From Bacteroidota bacterium (GTDB lineage: Bacteria; Bacteroidota; Bacteroidia; Bacteroidales; Paludibacteraceae), in the NCBI GenBank assembly GCA_021779195.1, contig JAJYBB010000016.1, forward strand, positions 1 through 64,000: a stretch of DNA of 64,000 nucleotides. Reading direction: 5' to 3'. A program made the translations under genes and the position numbers. The stretch's first letter is position 1; each line of letters starts with the position of its first letter. Below, in pieces: positions 47,735 through 55,800 of the stretch. Below the pieces are notes generated by a model, which was not told the origin of the DNA, did no database searches, and was given only the letters and a program-made list of their open reading frames with translations.

Positions 47735-50251
47735 TTATCCAAAAAGTTGAAAAACTGAAAAAGCCATAAGCCAGGCCAATATCAAACTGTAACTCACTGC
47801 AAATAACGCCCAACCCCAACTATTTGTTTCGTTTTTAATTGCAATAATTGTCGCCAGGCATGGAAAATAAATCAGTACGAAAAGCATCAGACCGAATGCG
47901 ATGACCGGTGTAAACGTGGGTTTTCCATTGGGTTTTACGTCAGTTTTAAGCCGTTCTGAAAGAGAAACCATGTTTCCTTTTGAATCGCCTGTATACAAAA
48001 CGCTCATGGTGCTTACAACAATTTCCTTTGCAGCAACTCCCGACATCAAAGCAACTCCTATTTTCCAGTCAAAGCCTAAAGGCTTTAATACAGGCTCAAC
48101 AAAATGTCCGATTTGACCGATATATGATTTTTCCTGTTGTTCAATATGTTCGTTTGAAGTTAGTGGTCCGTTTTGATGAGGTCTAGGAAAATACCCTAAA
48201 AACCAGATAATAATTGAACCAATTAAAATTACGGTTCCCATTTTTCTCAAATACTGTTCTCCCTTTTCCCATGTATGACTCATCATCGAATGTATCGTAG
48301 GTAGTCGGTAGGGGGGAAGTTCCATCACGAAAGGGGTTTCATCTTTTTTAAAAATGAAGCGTTTAAATAGCCGCGATAAAATAACAGCTAAAATAATTCC
48401 TGTCATGTAAATTGCAAAAAGAACCAATCCAGCATGGTTGGGAAAGAATGCTCCTGCAAATAATAAATATACCGGCAGTCGAGCGCTACATGACATGAGC
48501 GGGTTAATGAGTATTGTTATCATGCGGCTGTTCCGGTTCTCAATGGTTCTGGTTGCCAAAATCGCAGGTACGTTACATCCAAATCCCATAATTAGTGGAA
48601 TGAATGACTTTCCGTGAAGCCCCATCTTATGCATAATTTTATCCATTATAAATGCTGCACGAGCCATATAGCCACTATCTTCGAGTAACGAAATGAATAA
48701 ATAAAGGAGTAAAATATTTGGAAGAAAAATAATTACACCTCCAACACCTCCAATAATGCCATGCACTAATAAGTCGCGAAGTGAGCCTGGCATCATGATA
48801 TTTTGAACAAAGTGCCCTAACCAGGATACGCCAAGTTGAATCAAATCCATCGGATATTTACCAAGCGTAAAGGTGCCCTGAAACATGATAAATAGGAGCA
48901 ACAAAAAAATAGGATATCCCCAATACCTGTGAGTAACTACCCTGTCGATAAATGCAGTTCTTCGATGTTTTTGCTTTTGAAGTCCGTTTGAAAGAGTTTC
49001 CATTAAAGCTCCTTCAATAAATCCGTACTTTGCGTCAGTGATTGCCGATTCGGCATCGTTATTTAACTCGGCACGCAGTCTTTTCTGTTCAGCATCACGA
49101 ATCATTAATATATGCTCGGCATTCGGTAATGTTTTGATTATTGATTCAACTTCCTTATCATTTTCAAGTAATTTTATGGATAAGAATCGAGTTGAATAAA
49201 TGTCTCTTAATGAAGAATTTAAAGTAATTGGCAGTTTGATTCGAGTGATACTTTTTTCAATTTCAGCGCCATGATTAATGTGAATATGTCGGGCAGTTTC
49301 ATGAACTTTATGAATGCCTTCCAAATCAGATGTTGTGGATTTTTTATCATGTTGATGATGAATCGAAATATCATGAAAATAATGATCCAGCAAAGCATCA
49401 TCTTTAACTGATGGAATTAAAAATCCTTCATTATCAACAATTTCAGAACTTTCATAGAGTTTTATGATCGTTTGAAATAAATCATCGAAACCAATTCTCT
49501 TTTTTGCGACTGTTGGAACAAAGGGGATTCCCAATAGTTTACCCAGAAATTTGTAATCTAAATGATCTCCACTGTTTTCAAATTCATCGAACATGTTGAG
49601 TGCTACCACTGTGCGTACGTTCATGTCGATAAGTTGAGTAGTAAGATATAGATTTCGTTCTAAATTAGTACTGTCTACAACGTTTAAAATCACATCGGGC
49701 ATTTTCTCCAAAATGTAATTCCTTACATATTTTTCTTCTGGTGAATAAGTTGAAAGTGAATATGTTCCAGGTAAATCTACCAACGTAAAAAAATATCCTC
49801 CATATTCAAAATGTCCCTCTTTTGAATCAACCGTTACACCGCTGTAATTACCTACGTGTTCGTGTCCGCCAGATGCAAAATTAAACAAGGTAGTTTTACC
49901 ACAATTGGGGTTTCCAACCAATGCTACCGTGATTTCTTTTCTTTTGTTTAAAGCAATTTTTCGAACTTCTTCGTCGTCGATAAAGCTACTAAGTTTCTCT
50001 GATTGAGATGATAACTGTTTTACTTCATTTTCACTAACTACCTCAATTAATGAGGCTTCGCTTCGACGCAATGAAACTTCATAACCCATCACACTGTATT
50101 TGATGGGATCGTTAAGAGGAGCATTTAATACTGCTTTAACGACTTTTCCTTTTACAAAACCCATCTCTACAATGCGTTTGCGAAAACTTCCATGCCCAAA
50201 TACTTTTACAATCGAGGCTTTTTCACCTGTATTTAATTCCGATAATTTCAC
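47735..50251 (-). CDS. feoB: Ferrous iron transporter with fused FeoA and FeoB
   Basis: An 838-residue inner-membrane Fe(II) uptake protein. Residues 1-75 are a FeoA SH3-like domain (LNTGEKASIVKV, RKRIVEMGFVKG). The FeoB G domain follows with GNPNCGKTTLFN (about 115), DLPGTYSLS (about 158) and NMFDE (about 205). After the GDI region, two Gate motifs appear: the first near CNVPAILATRTIENR and the second near GVAAKEIVVSTMSVLY. Several transmembrane helices run to the C-terminus. FeoA-FeoB fusion is typical of Bacteroidales. The promoter overlaps a palindrome (50294-50310). Confidence 0.95.
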   Translation of the reverse strand: MKLSELNTGEKASIVKVFGHGSFRKRIVEMGFVKGKVVKAVLNAPLNDPIKYSVMGYEVSLRRSEASLIEVVSENEVKQLSSQSEKLSSFIDDEEVRKIALNKRKEITVALVGNPNCGKTTLFNFASGGHEHVGNYSGVTVDSKEGHFEYGGYFFTLVDLPGTYSLSTYSPEEKYVRNYILEKMPDVILNVVDSTNLERNLYLTTQLIDMNVRTVVALNMFDEFENSGDHLDYKFLGKLLGIPFVPTVAKKRIGFDDLFQTIIKLYESSEIVDNEGFLIPSVKDDALLDHYFHDISIHHQHDKKSTTSDLEGIHKVHETARHIHINHGAEIEKSITRIKLPITLNSSLRDIYSTRFLSIKLLENDKEVESIIKTLPNAEHILMIRDAEQKRLRAELNNDAESAITDAKYGFIEGALMETLSNGLQKQKHRRTAFIDRVVTHRYWGYPIFLLLLFIMFQGTFTLGKYPMDLIQLGVSWLGHFVQNIMMPGSLRDLLVHGIIGGVGGVIIFLPNILLLYLFISLLEDSGYMARAAFIMDKIMHKMGLHGKSFIPLIMGFGCNVPAILATRTIENRNSRMITILINPLMSCSARLPVYLLFAGAFFPNHAGLVLFAIYMTGIILAVILSRLFKRFIFKKDETPFVMELPPYRLPTIHSMMSHTWEKGEQYLRKMGTVILIGSIIIWFLGYFPRPHQNGPLTSNEHIEQQEKSYIGQIGHFVEPVLKPLGFDWKIGVALMSGVAAKEIVVSTMSVLYTGDSKGNMVSLSERLKTDVKPNGKPTFTPVIAFGLMLFVLIYFPCLATIIAIKNETNSWGWALFAVSYSLILAWLMAFSVFQLFG

Positions 50252-50281
50252 TTGTTTTTTTATCCTTTTTTAAATGCTCTG

Positions 50282-50310
50282 CAAAGATACTTATTTAGAT
50301 TGATTCTAAA
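50282..50310 (-). promoter_or_regulatory. feoAB promoter with overlapping palindromic operator
   Basis: TATCTTTG on the minus strand (50289-50282) is the -7 element, about 30 bases before the ATG at 50251. TTTAGATT-G-ATTCTAAA (50294-50310) is a 17-bp inverted repeat (seven of eight pairs) lying between the -7 and -33 positions, where a repressor would block RNA polymerase. An iron-responsive Fur- or DtxR-family regulator is the likely binder. Confidence 0.6.
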
Positions 50311-50442
50311 GAATATATTTATATTATAGTAGAAATTTTACTGTTTATAACAATTTGGTTTAATATTTGTTTGAGATTATTATTGCTTTATCGGAATAGT
50401 CGAAATCTGAATAGCTAAATTCAAAGTGTGTTTTAAAAAGAC

Positions 50443-50479
50443 GAAAGCCTTTGTTTATTCAAAATAAACAAAGGCTTTC
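50443..50479 (-). terminator. Terminator of metK
   Basis: GAAAGCCTTTGTTTATT (50443-50459) and its exact complement (50463-50479) form a 17-bp stem with a 3-base loop. On the minus strand it is followed by GTCTTTTT. It lies 22 bases past the metK stop. Confidence 0.85.
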
Positions 50480-50501
50480 AGGTTGTAAGACTTAAACATT
50501 A

Positions 50502-51782
50502 TTATAAGCTGAATGTAGCTTTAATTTCGTCAACTTTATCAGTTTTTTCCCAAGTAAAAAGTTCAACGGTTTGCGAAAATTCATTTCCGTTTCCATCTTT
50601 GAAAATTTTTGTAACAGTTGTCGGAGTACGTCCCACATGTCCATAGGAAGCCGTTTCTTCATAAATAGGGGCACGCAAGTTCAATCTGTTTTCAATGGCT
50701 TTTGGGCGCATGTCAAAGATTTTTTCGATACGCTCAGCAATTACACTGTCAGATAAATTTACATTTGCAGTTCCGTAGGTGTTTATGTATATATTCATTG
50801 GTTTGGCGACACCAATGGCATAAGCTACTTGGACCAATACTTCATTTGCTAATCCGGCAGCAACAATATTTTTAGCAATATGACGTGCTGCATAAGCTGC
50901 TGAACGGTCTACTTTTGAAGGATCTTTGCCTGAAAATGCACCACCGCCATGAGCGCCTTTGCCACCATAAGTATCTACGATGATTTTACGACCGGTTAAG
51001 CCAGTATCACCATGCGGACCTCCAATTACAAATTTTCCTGTTGGATTGACGTACAATGTGTAATCTCCTTTGAACAGTTGAGCAAATTGAGTATCTAAAA
51101 GTTTAACACGCGGAATCAAAATGTTTTTCACATCTTCGCGAATAATTGACAACATTTCATTGTCAGCTTCAGCCTGAGTTTTTGTTGCAGAGGGTTGAAT
51201 AAATTCGTCATGCTGAGTAGAAACTACAATTGTATGAACACGTACCGGTTGATTTTTTTCGTCATACTCGATGGTTACTTGTGATTTGGAATCAGGACGA
51301 AGATAGGTCATTTTATTGCCCTCCCTGCGAATGGCAGCCAACTCTTCGACTAATGCATGTGCTAAATCCAGTGCAATTGGCATTAGATTTTTGGTTTCGT
51401 TGGTGGCATAACCAAACATCATACCTTGGTCGCCTGCCCCCTGATTCATTGGATCTTCGCGTTCCACACCACGGTTAATATCACCTGATTGTTCGTGTAA
51501 TGCAGAGAAAATGCCACAGGCATTTCCATCGAACATATATTCGCTTTTAGTATATCCGATACGATTAATTACACGACGGGTAACTGACTGAACATCAATG
51601 TAAGCATTTGATTTAACCTCACCAGCAATAACTACTTGTCCGGTTGTAACCAGTGTTTCACAGGCAACTTTTGAATTTTTATCCAGTGCCAGAAAATTAT
51701 CTAATATAGCATCTGAAATTTGATCGGCTACCTTATCGGGATGTCCTTCAGATACCGATTCGGATGAAAATAAATATCCCAT
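50502..51782 (-). CDS. metK: S-adenosylmethionine synthase
   Basis: MetK makes SAM from methionine and ATP. The 426-residue protein starts at the ATG at 51782 ([20 protein letters not shown]). The 13 upstream in-frame codons are inside the leader and lie downstream of the riboswitch, so they are probably untranslated. [16 protein letters not shown] (about 14-29), [10 protein letters not shown] (about 117-126) and [19 protein letters not shown] (about 284-302) are family signatures. About 150 bases of leader carry an apparent SAM-II aptamer, so SAM would repress its own synthesis. Confidence 0.96.
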   Translation of the reverse strand: MGYLFSSESVSEGHPDKVADQISDAILDNFLALDKNSKVACETLVTTGQVVIAGEVKSNAYIDVQSVTRRVINRIGYTKSEYMFDGNACGIFSALHEQSGDINRGVEREDPMNQGAGDQGMMFGYATNETKNLMPIALDLAHALVEELAAIRREGNKMTYLRPDSKSQVTIEYDEKNQPVRVHTIVVSTQHDEFIQPSATKTQAEADNEMLSIIREDVKNILIPRVKLLDTQFAQLFKGDYTLYVNPTGKFVIGGPHGDTGLTGRKIIVDTYGGKGAHGGGAFSGKDPSKVDRSAAYAARHIAKNIVAAGLANEVLVQVAYAIGVAKPMNIYINTYGTANVNLSDSVIAERIEKIFDMRPKAIENRLNLRAPIYEETASYGHVGRTPTTVTKIFKDGNGNEFSQTVELFTWEKTDKVDEIKATFSL

Positions 51783-51874
51783 AAACGTTTTAAAAATTGA
51801 GAATGAATAATTGAGAATCAATAATAAATAAAGATGGGGAAGATATTTTGAAGGACTTTGAAAGGGCAGAAGTG

Positions 51875-51930
51875 TTTAGCAATTTAGCATTTTTTTCTGT
51901 GGTTGCAAGCAGTCCAAATCTTTCCACATT
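51875..51930 (-). promoter_or_regulatory. SAM-II-like riboswitch in the metK leader
   Basis: Read on the minus strand, the leader shows P1 arm TGTGG (51928-51924), loop AAAGATTTGG, conserved TTGCAA (51908-51903) and P1 arm CCACA (51902-51898). An A-rich linker and GCTAAA (51888-51883) follow. Loop bases TTTGG (51918-51914) can pair with CTAAA (51887-51883), giving the pseudoknot expected for SAM-II. Order and spacing match the SAM-II consensus (GATTT, TTGCAA, GCTAAA). The aptamer sits at the predicted transcript start, and the ATG is about 95 bases further on. Confidence 0.72.
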
Positions 51931-51941
51931 TTTATCGACTG

Positions 51942-51972
51942 CAAAATTAATCTATTTTGTTTGAATTGACAA
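51942..51972 (-). promoter_or_regulatory. Promoter of metK
   Basis: TAATTTTG on the minus strand (51949-51942) fits TAnnTTTG, with TTG (51972-51970) 20 bases upstream. Initiation near 51935 would place the SAM-II-like element at the very 5' end of the transcript. Confidence 0.6.
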
Positions 51973-52033
51973 TTATTTTTGCCATTATTTAATGTGTAAT
52001 TTATAAGTAATTAAAAATAAGTTCGTTAAACAG

Positions 52034-52060
52034 TAAATGTTTATCAATGATAAACATTTA
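52034..52060. promoter_or_regulatory. 27-bp near-perfect palindrome between metK and the oxidoreductase gene
   Basis: TAAATGTTTATCA (52034-52046), a single A, and TGATAAACATTTA (52048-52060) form a perfect 13-bp inverted repeat. It is about 85 bases upstream of the metK promoter and about 85 bases beyond the oxidoreductase stop. Its TGTTTA/TAAACA cores also occur in the TetR-gene operator at 53439-53471. Confidence 0.5.
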
Positions 52061-52101
52061 AATTAATATTATTGAGTAAATTTAAATACAGTTCTATCAT
52101 A

Positions 52102-52136
52102 AGCTGACCGACCGCCAATTTGTCTGTCGGTCAGCT
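52102..52136 (-). terminator. Probable terminator of the TetR-oxidoreductase unit
   Basis: AGCTGACCGAC (52102-52112) pairs perfectly with GTCGGTCAGCT (52126-52136). It is eight bases past the oxidoreductase stop. The T tract is poor, so termination may be inefficient. Confidence 0.6.
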
Positions 52137-52144
52137 AATCATTT

Positions 52145-52774
52145 TCAGTATTTGAAATCAAATAAACTTTCTGTGCTTTTACGAACTTTAGGGGCATTTG
52201 CCAAATAATCATTGGAAACATCACGATAACCCAATGTCAGGATGGTTACCGAACCCAAATTTTGTTCAGGTAACCCTAAAATATTATCAAGAATTGTATT
52301 GTTAAATCCTTCCATTGGAGTAGCATCAACTTCTTCGAAAGCAGCAGCTACTACACCTACTCCAAAAGCAATGTAAGCCTGACGTGCAGTCCATACGAAA
52401 TTTTGCTCAGCACTTGCAGCTATTATTCCATCAAAACTTGCTCTGAACGATGCTAAATCGTTTACCGACATACCACGTGTTTTGGCTATACGTTCCATAT
52501 AGTCATCTACCTGTTCGGCTGATACTTTTTTGTTTGCTGCAAATACTAATATCTGAGAGGCTTCTTTAATTTGTGGTTGTGGGCATGCTTCGTTGAAAAT
52601 CTGCTCGCGCAATGCTTTATCCTCAATTGCAATTACTTTAAATGCCTGTAAACCAAAAGAAGTTGGAGCCAACCGAATGGCTTCTAATATCCGATCTGTC
52701 TTTTCTTTCGGAACTTTTGTTCCGTTCATACGCTTTGTTGCGTAACGCCAATTTAGTTTCTCTATTAAATTCAT
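52145..52774 (-). CDS. Nitroreductase-family NAD(P)H-dependent oxidoreductase
   Basis: A 209-residue flavoprotein of the nitroreductase fold (NfsB-like). RYATKRMNGTKVP (about 10-22) includes the conserved FMN-phosphate Arg, and APTSFGLQAFKVI (about 36-48) is the FMN-binding motif. NLGSVTILTLGYRD (about 171-184) is the second FMN-facing motif. It probably reduces quinones or nitroaromatics with NAD(P)H. It lies 82 bases downstream of a TetR-family gene on the same strand, suggesting that an inducer recognised by the regulator is a substrate of the enzyme. Confidence 0.88.
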   Translation of the reverse strand: MNLIEKLNWRYATKRMNGTKVPKEKTDRILEAIRLAPTSFGLQAFKVIAIEDKALREQIFNEACPQPQIKEASQILVFAANKKVSAEQVDDYMERIAKTRGMSVNDLASFRASFDGIIAASAEQNFVWTARQAYIAFGVGVVAAAFEEVDATPMEGFNNTILDNILGLPEQNLGSVTILTLGYRDVSNDYLANAPKVRKSTESLFDFKY

Positions 52775-52856
52775 ATTTTTTAATTTAGTGGATGATTCAT
52801 ATTTTCAGTCAAACATATAAAACAGAATTATTGTTCATTTATAGTCGAAAATTAAT

Positions 52857-53429
52857 TTAATAACTGATCGATTTCCATGAACATTCAAATATCTGAATTA
52901 AATCGGGCAATGAAATTGCTGTAGAATTGGCTTTTGCCTTTTTGACTAAATAGTTGATAGGTGCAAATAAATGACTATAAATTATATCGTTGTCTAATGT
53001 CATAATCAATTTTTCAGTTTTTGCCTGTTCAAATAATTGCTCGAAAGTAGGGCAATAATCTAAATTATATTCATTTTCTATTCGTTTAATGAGAGGGCAG
53101 TTTGCGAAATTTTCGATAAATATAAATGCGTCCATATTTTCGGTAATATATTGATAATGATTTAGCCATAAAGCTCTGAAAGTTGCTTTTGTTGAACTTA
53201 AATTCATTTCTTTTGTGAAATATGAATTGCCCATTCGGGATTTCATTTCAATATATAGCTTCTTCAATAAATCATCTTTGTTTTCAAAGTATAAATATAT
53301 TGTAGCTGGCGAGATGTCTGACAGTTTGGCAATTTTAGACATAGAGCTTCCCTCAAATCCTTCGCTGTTGATTACTTGAATCGCTGCACGATAAATGTTT
53401 GTCGTTTTTTCGTCATCTTTCAGTCTCAT
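52857..53429 (-). CDS. TetR/AcrR-family transcriptional regulator
   Basis: A 190-residue repressor. The N-terminal helix-turn-helix spans about residues 10-55 (TTNIYRAAIQVINSEG, SMSKIAKLSDISPATIYLYFENKDDLLKKLY), and the C-terminal part is a divergent ligand-binding domain. A 33-bp palindrome begins ten bases upstream of its start, consistent with autorepression. The next gene downstream on the same strand is a nitroreductase-family oxidoreductase, the probable co-regulated target. The ligand is unknown. Confidence 0.9.
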   Translation of the reverse strand: MRLKDDEKTTNIYRAAIQVINSEGFEGSSMSKIAKLSDISPATIYLYFENKDDLLKKLYIEMKSRMGNSYFTKEMNLSSTKATFRALWLNHYQYITENMDAFIFIENFANCPLIKRIENEYNLDYCPTFEQLFEQAKTEKLIMTLDNDIIYSHLFAPINYLVKKAKANSTAISLPDLIQIFECSWKSISY

Positions 53430-53438
53430 GATATATAA

Positions 53439-53471
53439 ATGAATGAGTGTTTATTTTAAACATTCATTCAT
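53439..53471. promoter_or_regulatory. 33-bp palindromic operator of the TetR-family gene
   Basis: ATGAATGAGTGTTTA (53439-53453) and TAAACATTCATTCAT (53457-53471) match in 14 of 15 paired positions around TTT. The repeat lies immediately before the regulator's ATG, so bound repressor would overlap the transcription start or early leader. The length fits two TetR dimers or one long site. Confidence 0.75.
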
Positions 53472-53700
53472 CGATAATGTTCATTTCGCTAATTAGATTA
53501 TGAAAGGGGATTATTCGATTGCTCATTATTTTTGTTAAACATCTTGTCCGCCCATAGGATTTTCATTAGAAAAATGTCTAAATTAGCAGAGTAAATAAAT
53601 TTTTGGGTAATTATAATGTTGAAATAAATCTTAAAGTGAAGCAGTAACTCATTTTGCGAATTTAATTGGTCTGCTTCAGTTGTGAATTTGTATTTTCAGA

Positions 53701-54258
53701 ATGGACGAACGCGAAATCATTAATGCTATCATAAAAGGCGATACTTCGATATTCAGGTTGTTGATTGATCAATATCAGCCGCTTGTTTTCAATACTTTGA
53801 TGGGTTTTGTTCATAATAAAGAAGATGCTGAAGATTTATCTCAGGAGGTCTTCATTTCAGTTTATAATTCATTACGTGGGTTCAAAGCTGAATCCCAATT
53901 TTCTACCTGGATTTATCGTGTTACTGTTAACATGGCTATAAATTTTGTACATCGTCAACATAGGCGAAATATTTTGCATAAGTATTTGTCGTTGTGGCAA
54001 GCTCAAATTGACAAACCCACGGAAGACAAGAATCCTGAAGAACAAATGCTCAAATCTGAACGTGAATTTTTGATTCAAAAGGCGATAGATTCTCTGAGCG
54101 ACAAACAACGAAGCATTTTTATTTTGAGCAGGTACGATGAATTGTCACAAAAGGATATTGCTTCTGTAATGCATATTTCTGAAGGAGCTGTTGAACAGCA
54201 TTTACAAAGGGCAAAACAAAATTTACAAAAAAAATTAGTACACTTAGTAGGAAAATAA
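53701..54258 (+). CDS. ECF-family RNA polymerase sigma factor
   Basis: A 185-residue sigma-24-type factor. Region 2 (about 10-85) includes EDAEDLSQEVFISVYNSL and STWIYRVTVNMAINFVHR. Region 4 (about 125-180) has the helix-turn-helix SQKDIASVMHISEGAVEQHLQRAK. It begins an apparent operon with three small genes: a membrane protein 29 bases downstream, a Spy/CnrX-like periplasmic protein and a small secreted Cys-rich protein. That layout suggests extracytoplasmic metal or envelope-stress sensing. Its own promoter motif was not identified. Confidence 0.9.
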   Translation: MDEREIINAIIKGDTSIFRLLIDQYQPLVFNTLMGFVHNKEDAEDLSQEVFISVYNSLRGFKAESQFSTWIYRVTVNMAINFVHRQHRRNILHKYLSLWQAQIDKPTEDKNPEEQMLKSEREFLIQKAIDSLSDKQRSIFILSRYDELSQKDIASVMHISEGAVEQHLQRAKQNLQKKLVHLVGK

Positions 54259-54287
54259 ATCAAACTTTGTCTAATTATTTAAATTGA

Positions 54288-54578
54288 ATGGATATGAACG
54301 CAGATGATTTATTAAATGATTTTATCGAAAAAGAAAAGCAGATCAAAGTGAATCCCTATTTTACATTACAAGTAATGCGTAAAATTGAACAACCAATTGA
54401 ACGCATGAAAATTTCGTGGCAAATTGCTTTAGTCGCTTTTAGTGTTGTCGTAGTTGTTTTTTTAGGTATAGGGCTAGGAAGCTTGTATGTTGCTGATAAT
54501 AAAGATTATGCAGCTTTAAATATAAATGATAGTCAAATTGAGAATTTTCAACTTTACAGCGTTTCGAATCATGAATAA
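54288..54578 (+). CDS. Small single-pass membrane protein, putative anti-sigma factor
   Basis: A 96-residue protein with a cytosolic N-terminal half (about 1-42, NADDLLNDFIEKEKQIKVNPYF then ERMKIS), one transmembrane helix (about 44-68, IALVAFSVVVVVFLGIGLGSLYV) and a ~25-residue periplasmic tail. It has no detectable zinc-binding anti-sigma motif (HxxxCxxC). Position directly after the ECF sigma gene and before a CnrX-like sensor suggests an anti-sigma role like CnrY. An alternative start is the ATG at 54294. Its stop overlaps the next start by eight bases. Function is inferred from context. Confidence 0.6.
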   Translation: MDMNADDLLNDFIEKEKQIKVNPYFTLQVMRKIEQPIERMKISWQIALVAFSVVVVVFLGIGLGSLYVADNKDYAALNINDSQIENFQLYSVSNHE

Positions 54579-55107
54579 GATTACCGTACTTAAATGGATT
54601 ATTGCACTTCTGATTGTATTGAACGCGAGTACAATCGCTACTATTATTTATCATAATGCACACGAGAACGCAATTCTTGAAGATATCCCGTTAAATATCG
54701 ACGGTCAATCTATGCTTAATGGACGGTTTATGCGGCAAAATGTTGGGTTTGATGATCTGCAAATGAATCAATTCCGCAGGGAAAAGCAACAGTTTCAACC
54801 TAAAGCAAATGAAATTATTTTTTCAATTGAAAGTTTGAAAAGTGAATTATTCGTAGAATTGAATAGACCAAAACCTGATCCGAATAAAATTAATGAACTT
54901 TCGGATAAAATAGGCAAACTTCATGCTGATTTGAAGAAAAAAACATCATTTTTCTATTTGCAACTCAGGCAAATTTGCCATAAAGAACAAGATTCACTCA
55001 TTGTAAAAACTTTTCAACCATTGTTTAATAATTCTTCGACATTTTTGCCTGGACAAGGCGGATTTCGTCATCGGCATGGACATAAGAACCAACAACTAAT
55101 TCAATAA
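54571..55107 (+). CDS. Membrane-anchored periplasmic Spy/CnrX-like protein
   Basis: A 178-residue protein with an N-terminal membrane anchor or signal (about 5-24, TVLKWIIALLIVLNASTIAT) and an all-helical periplasmic part. The pattern of spaced LxxE/LxxL helices (QFQPKANEIIFSIESLKSEL, then DKIGKLHADLKKKTSFFYLQL) resembles the LTXXQ/CpxP-Spy and CnrX heavy-metal sensor family. An early His (about residue 29) and a Cys/His pair near 128-130 could bind metal, but this is not proven. The ATG at 54571 gives ATGAATAA overlapping the preceding stop, implying translational coupling; a longer in-frame ORF from 54526 is therefore unlikely. Confidence 0.65.
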   Translation: MNKITVLKWIIALLIVLNASTIATIIYHNAHENAILEDIPLNIDGQSMLNGRFMRQNVGFDDLQMNQFRREKQQFQPKANEIIFSIESLKSELFVELNRPKPDPNKINELSDKIGKLHADLKKKTSFFYLQLRQICHKEQDSLIVKTFQPLFNNSSTFLPGQGGFRHRHGHKNQQLIQ

Positions 55108-55130
55108 TAACATTTTAAATTACAACAAAA

Positions 55131-55469
55131 ATGAAAACTAATTTTTTATTCGTAGTAATTGCCTTTTTGGCAATGGGAAGCTTTGTTAAGGCACAGACTT
55201 CGACACCAAACAGTTCAACCACCAATGACAATGCAAAAACGGTTTATAAATCATGCTATGTAGATGCCAATCACAACAATATCTGTGATCGTTACGAAAA
55301 CAAAACCTGCACACGTGGAAACGGAAAAGGGTTAATGAAAGGTAGAGGCAATGGTAATCGGAATGGTAATCGGAACGGCAAATGTTATAATTGTGGAAAA
55401 GGACATGGACATAATTTTGTTGATGCCAATAAAAATGGTATTTGCGATCACAGGGAAACTATAAAATAA
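55131..55469 (+). CDS. Small secreted Cys-rich protein with two EF-hand-like loops
   Basis: A 112-residue protein with a signal peptide (1-21, ending FVKAQ). The mature part contains two near-identical loops, VDANHNNICDRYE (about 44-56) and VDANKNGICDHRE (about 97-109), matching the EF-hand pattern DxNxNxxxDxxE with an added cysteine. Between them is a Gly/Asn-rich tract (three GNRN units from direct repeats at about 55350-55376) and a CYNCGKGHGHN segment. Ca and soft-metal binding are plausible. It lies 23 bases after the Spy/CnrX-like gene. No family name is certain. Confidence 0.6.
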   Translation: MKTNFLFVVIAFLAMGSFVKAQTSTPNSSTTNDNAKTVYKSCYVDANHNNICDRYENKTCTRGNGKGLMKGRGNGNRNGNRNGKCYNCGKGHGHNFVDANKNGICDHRETIK

Positions 55470-55640
55470 TCGATCATTTTCTTTTGAGACATGATTGGAG
55501 AGGAATAATGTTATGATTTAACTTTTGTAAATTGGATAAATCATCATACAATCAATAGGTTATTTAAGAGATAATATTGCTTTTTTCTACACAAGTAATA
55601 TTTAGTTTACAAATGTGATTATATTTTGCAATCATTAAAT

Positions 55641-55680
55641 GCTTGTCTGAGTAAGCGTCTTTCTCAGGCAAGCTATCTTT
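55641..55680 (+). terminator. Possible terminator of the ECF operon
   Basis: An 11-bp imperfect stem (one G-T pair) with an 11-base loop, followed by TATCTTT. It lies about 170 bases after the last gene of the operon, so assignment is tentative. Confidence 0.4.
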
Positions 55681-55800
55681 AATATACAATTAGCAACTGT
55701 TATGTCAGTTATGGTATGAGGTATTATATTTTTTTAGATTATTCCAAACAAAATTTAAAATTAACAGATTGCTGATTCATTTTCAAATAGATAACTCAAT

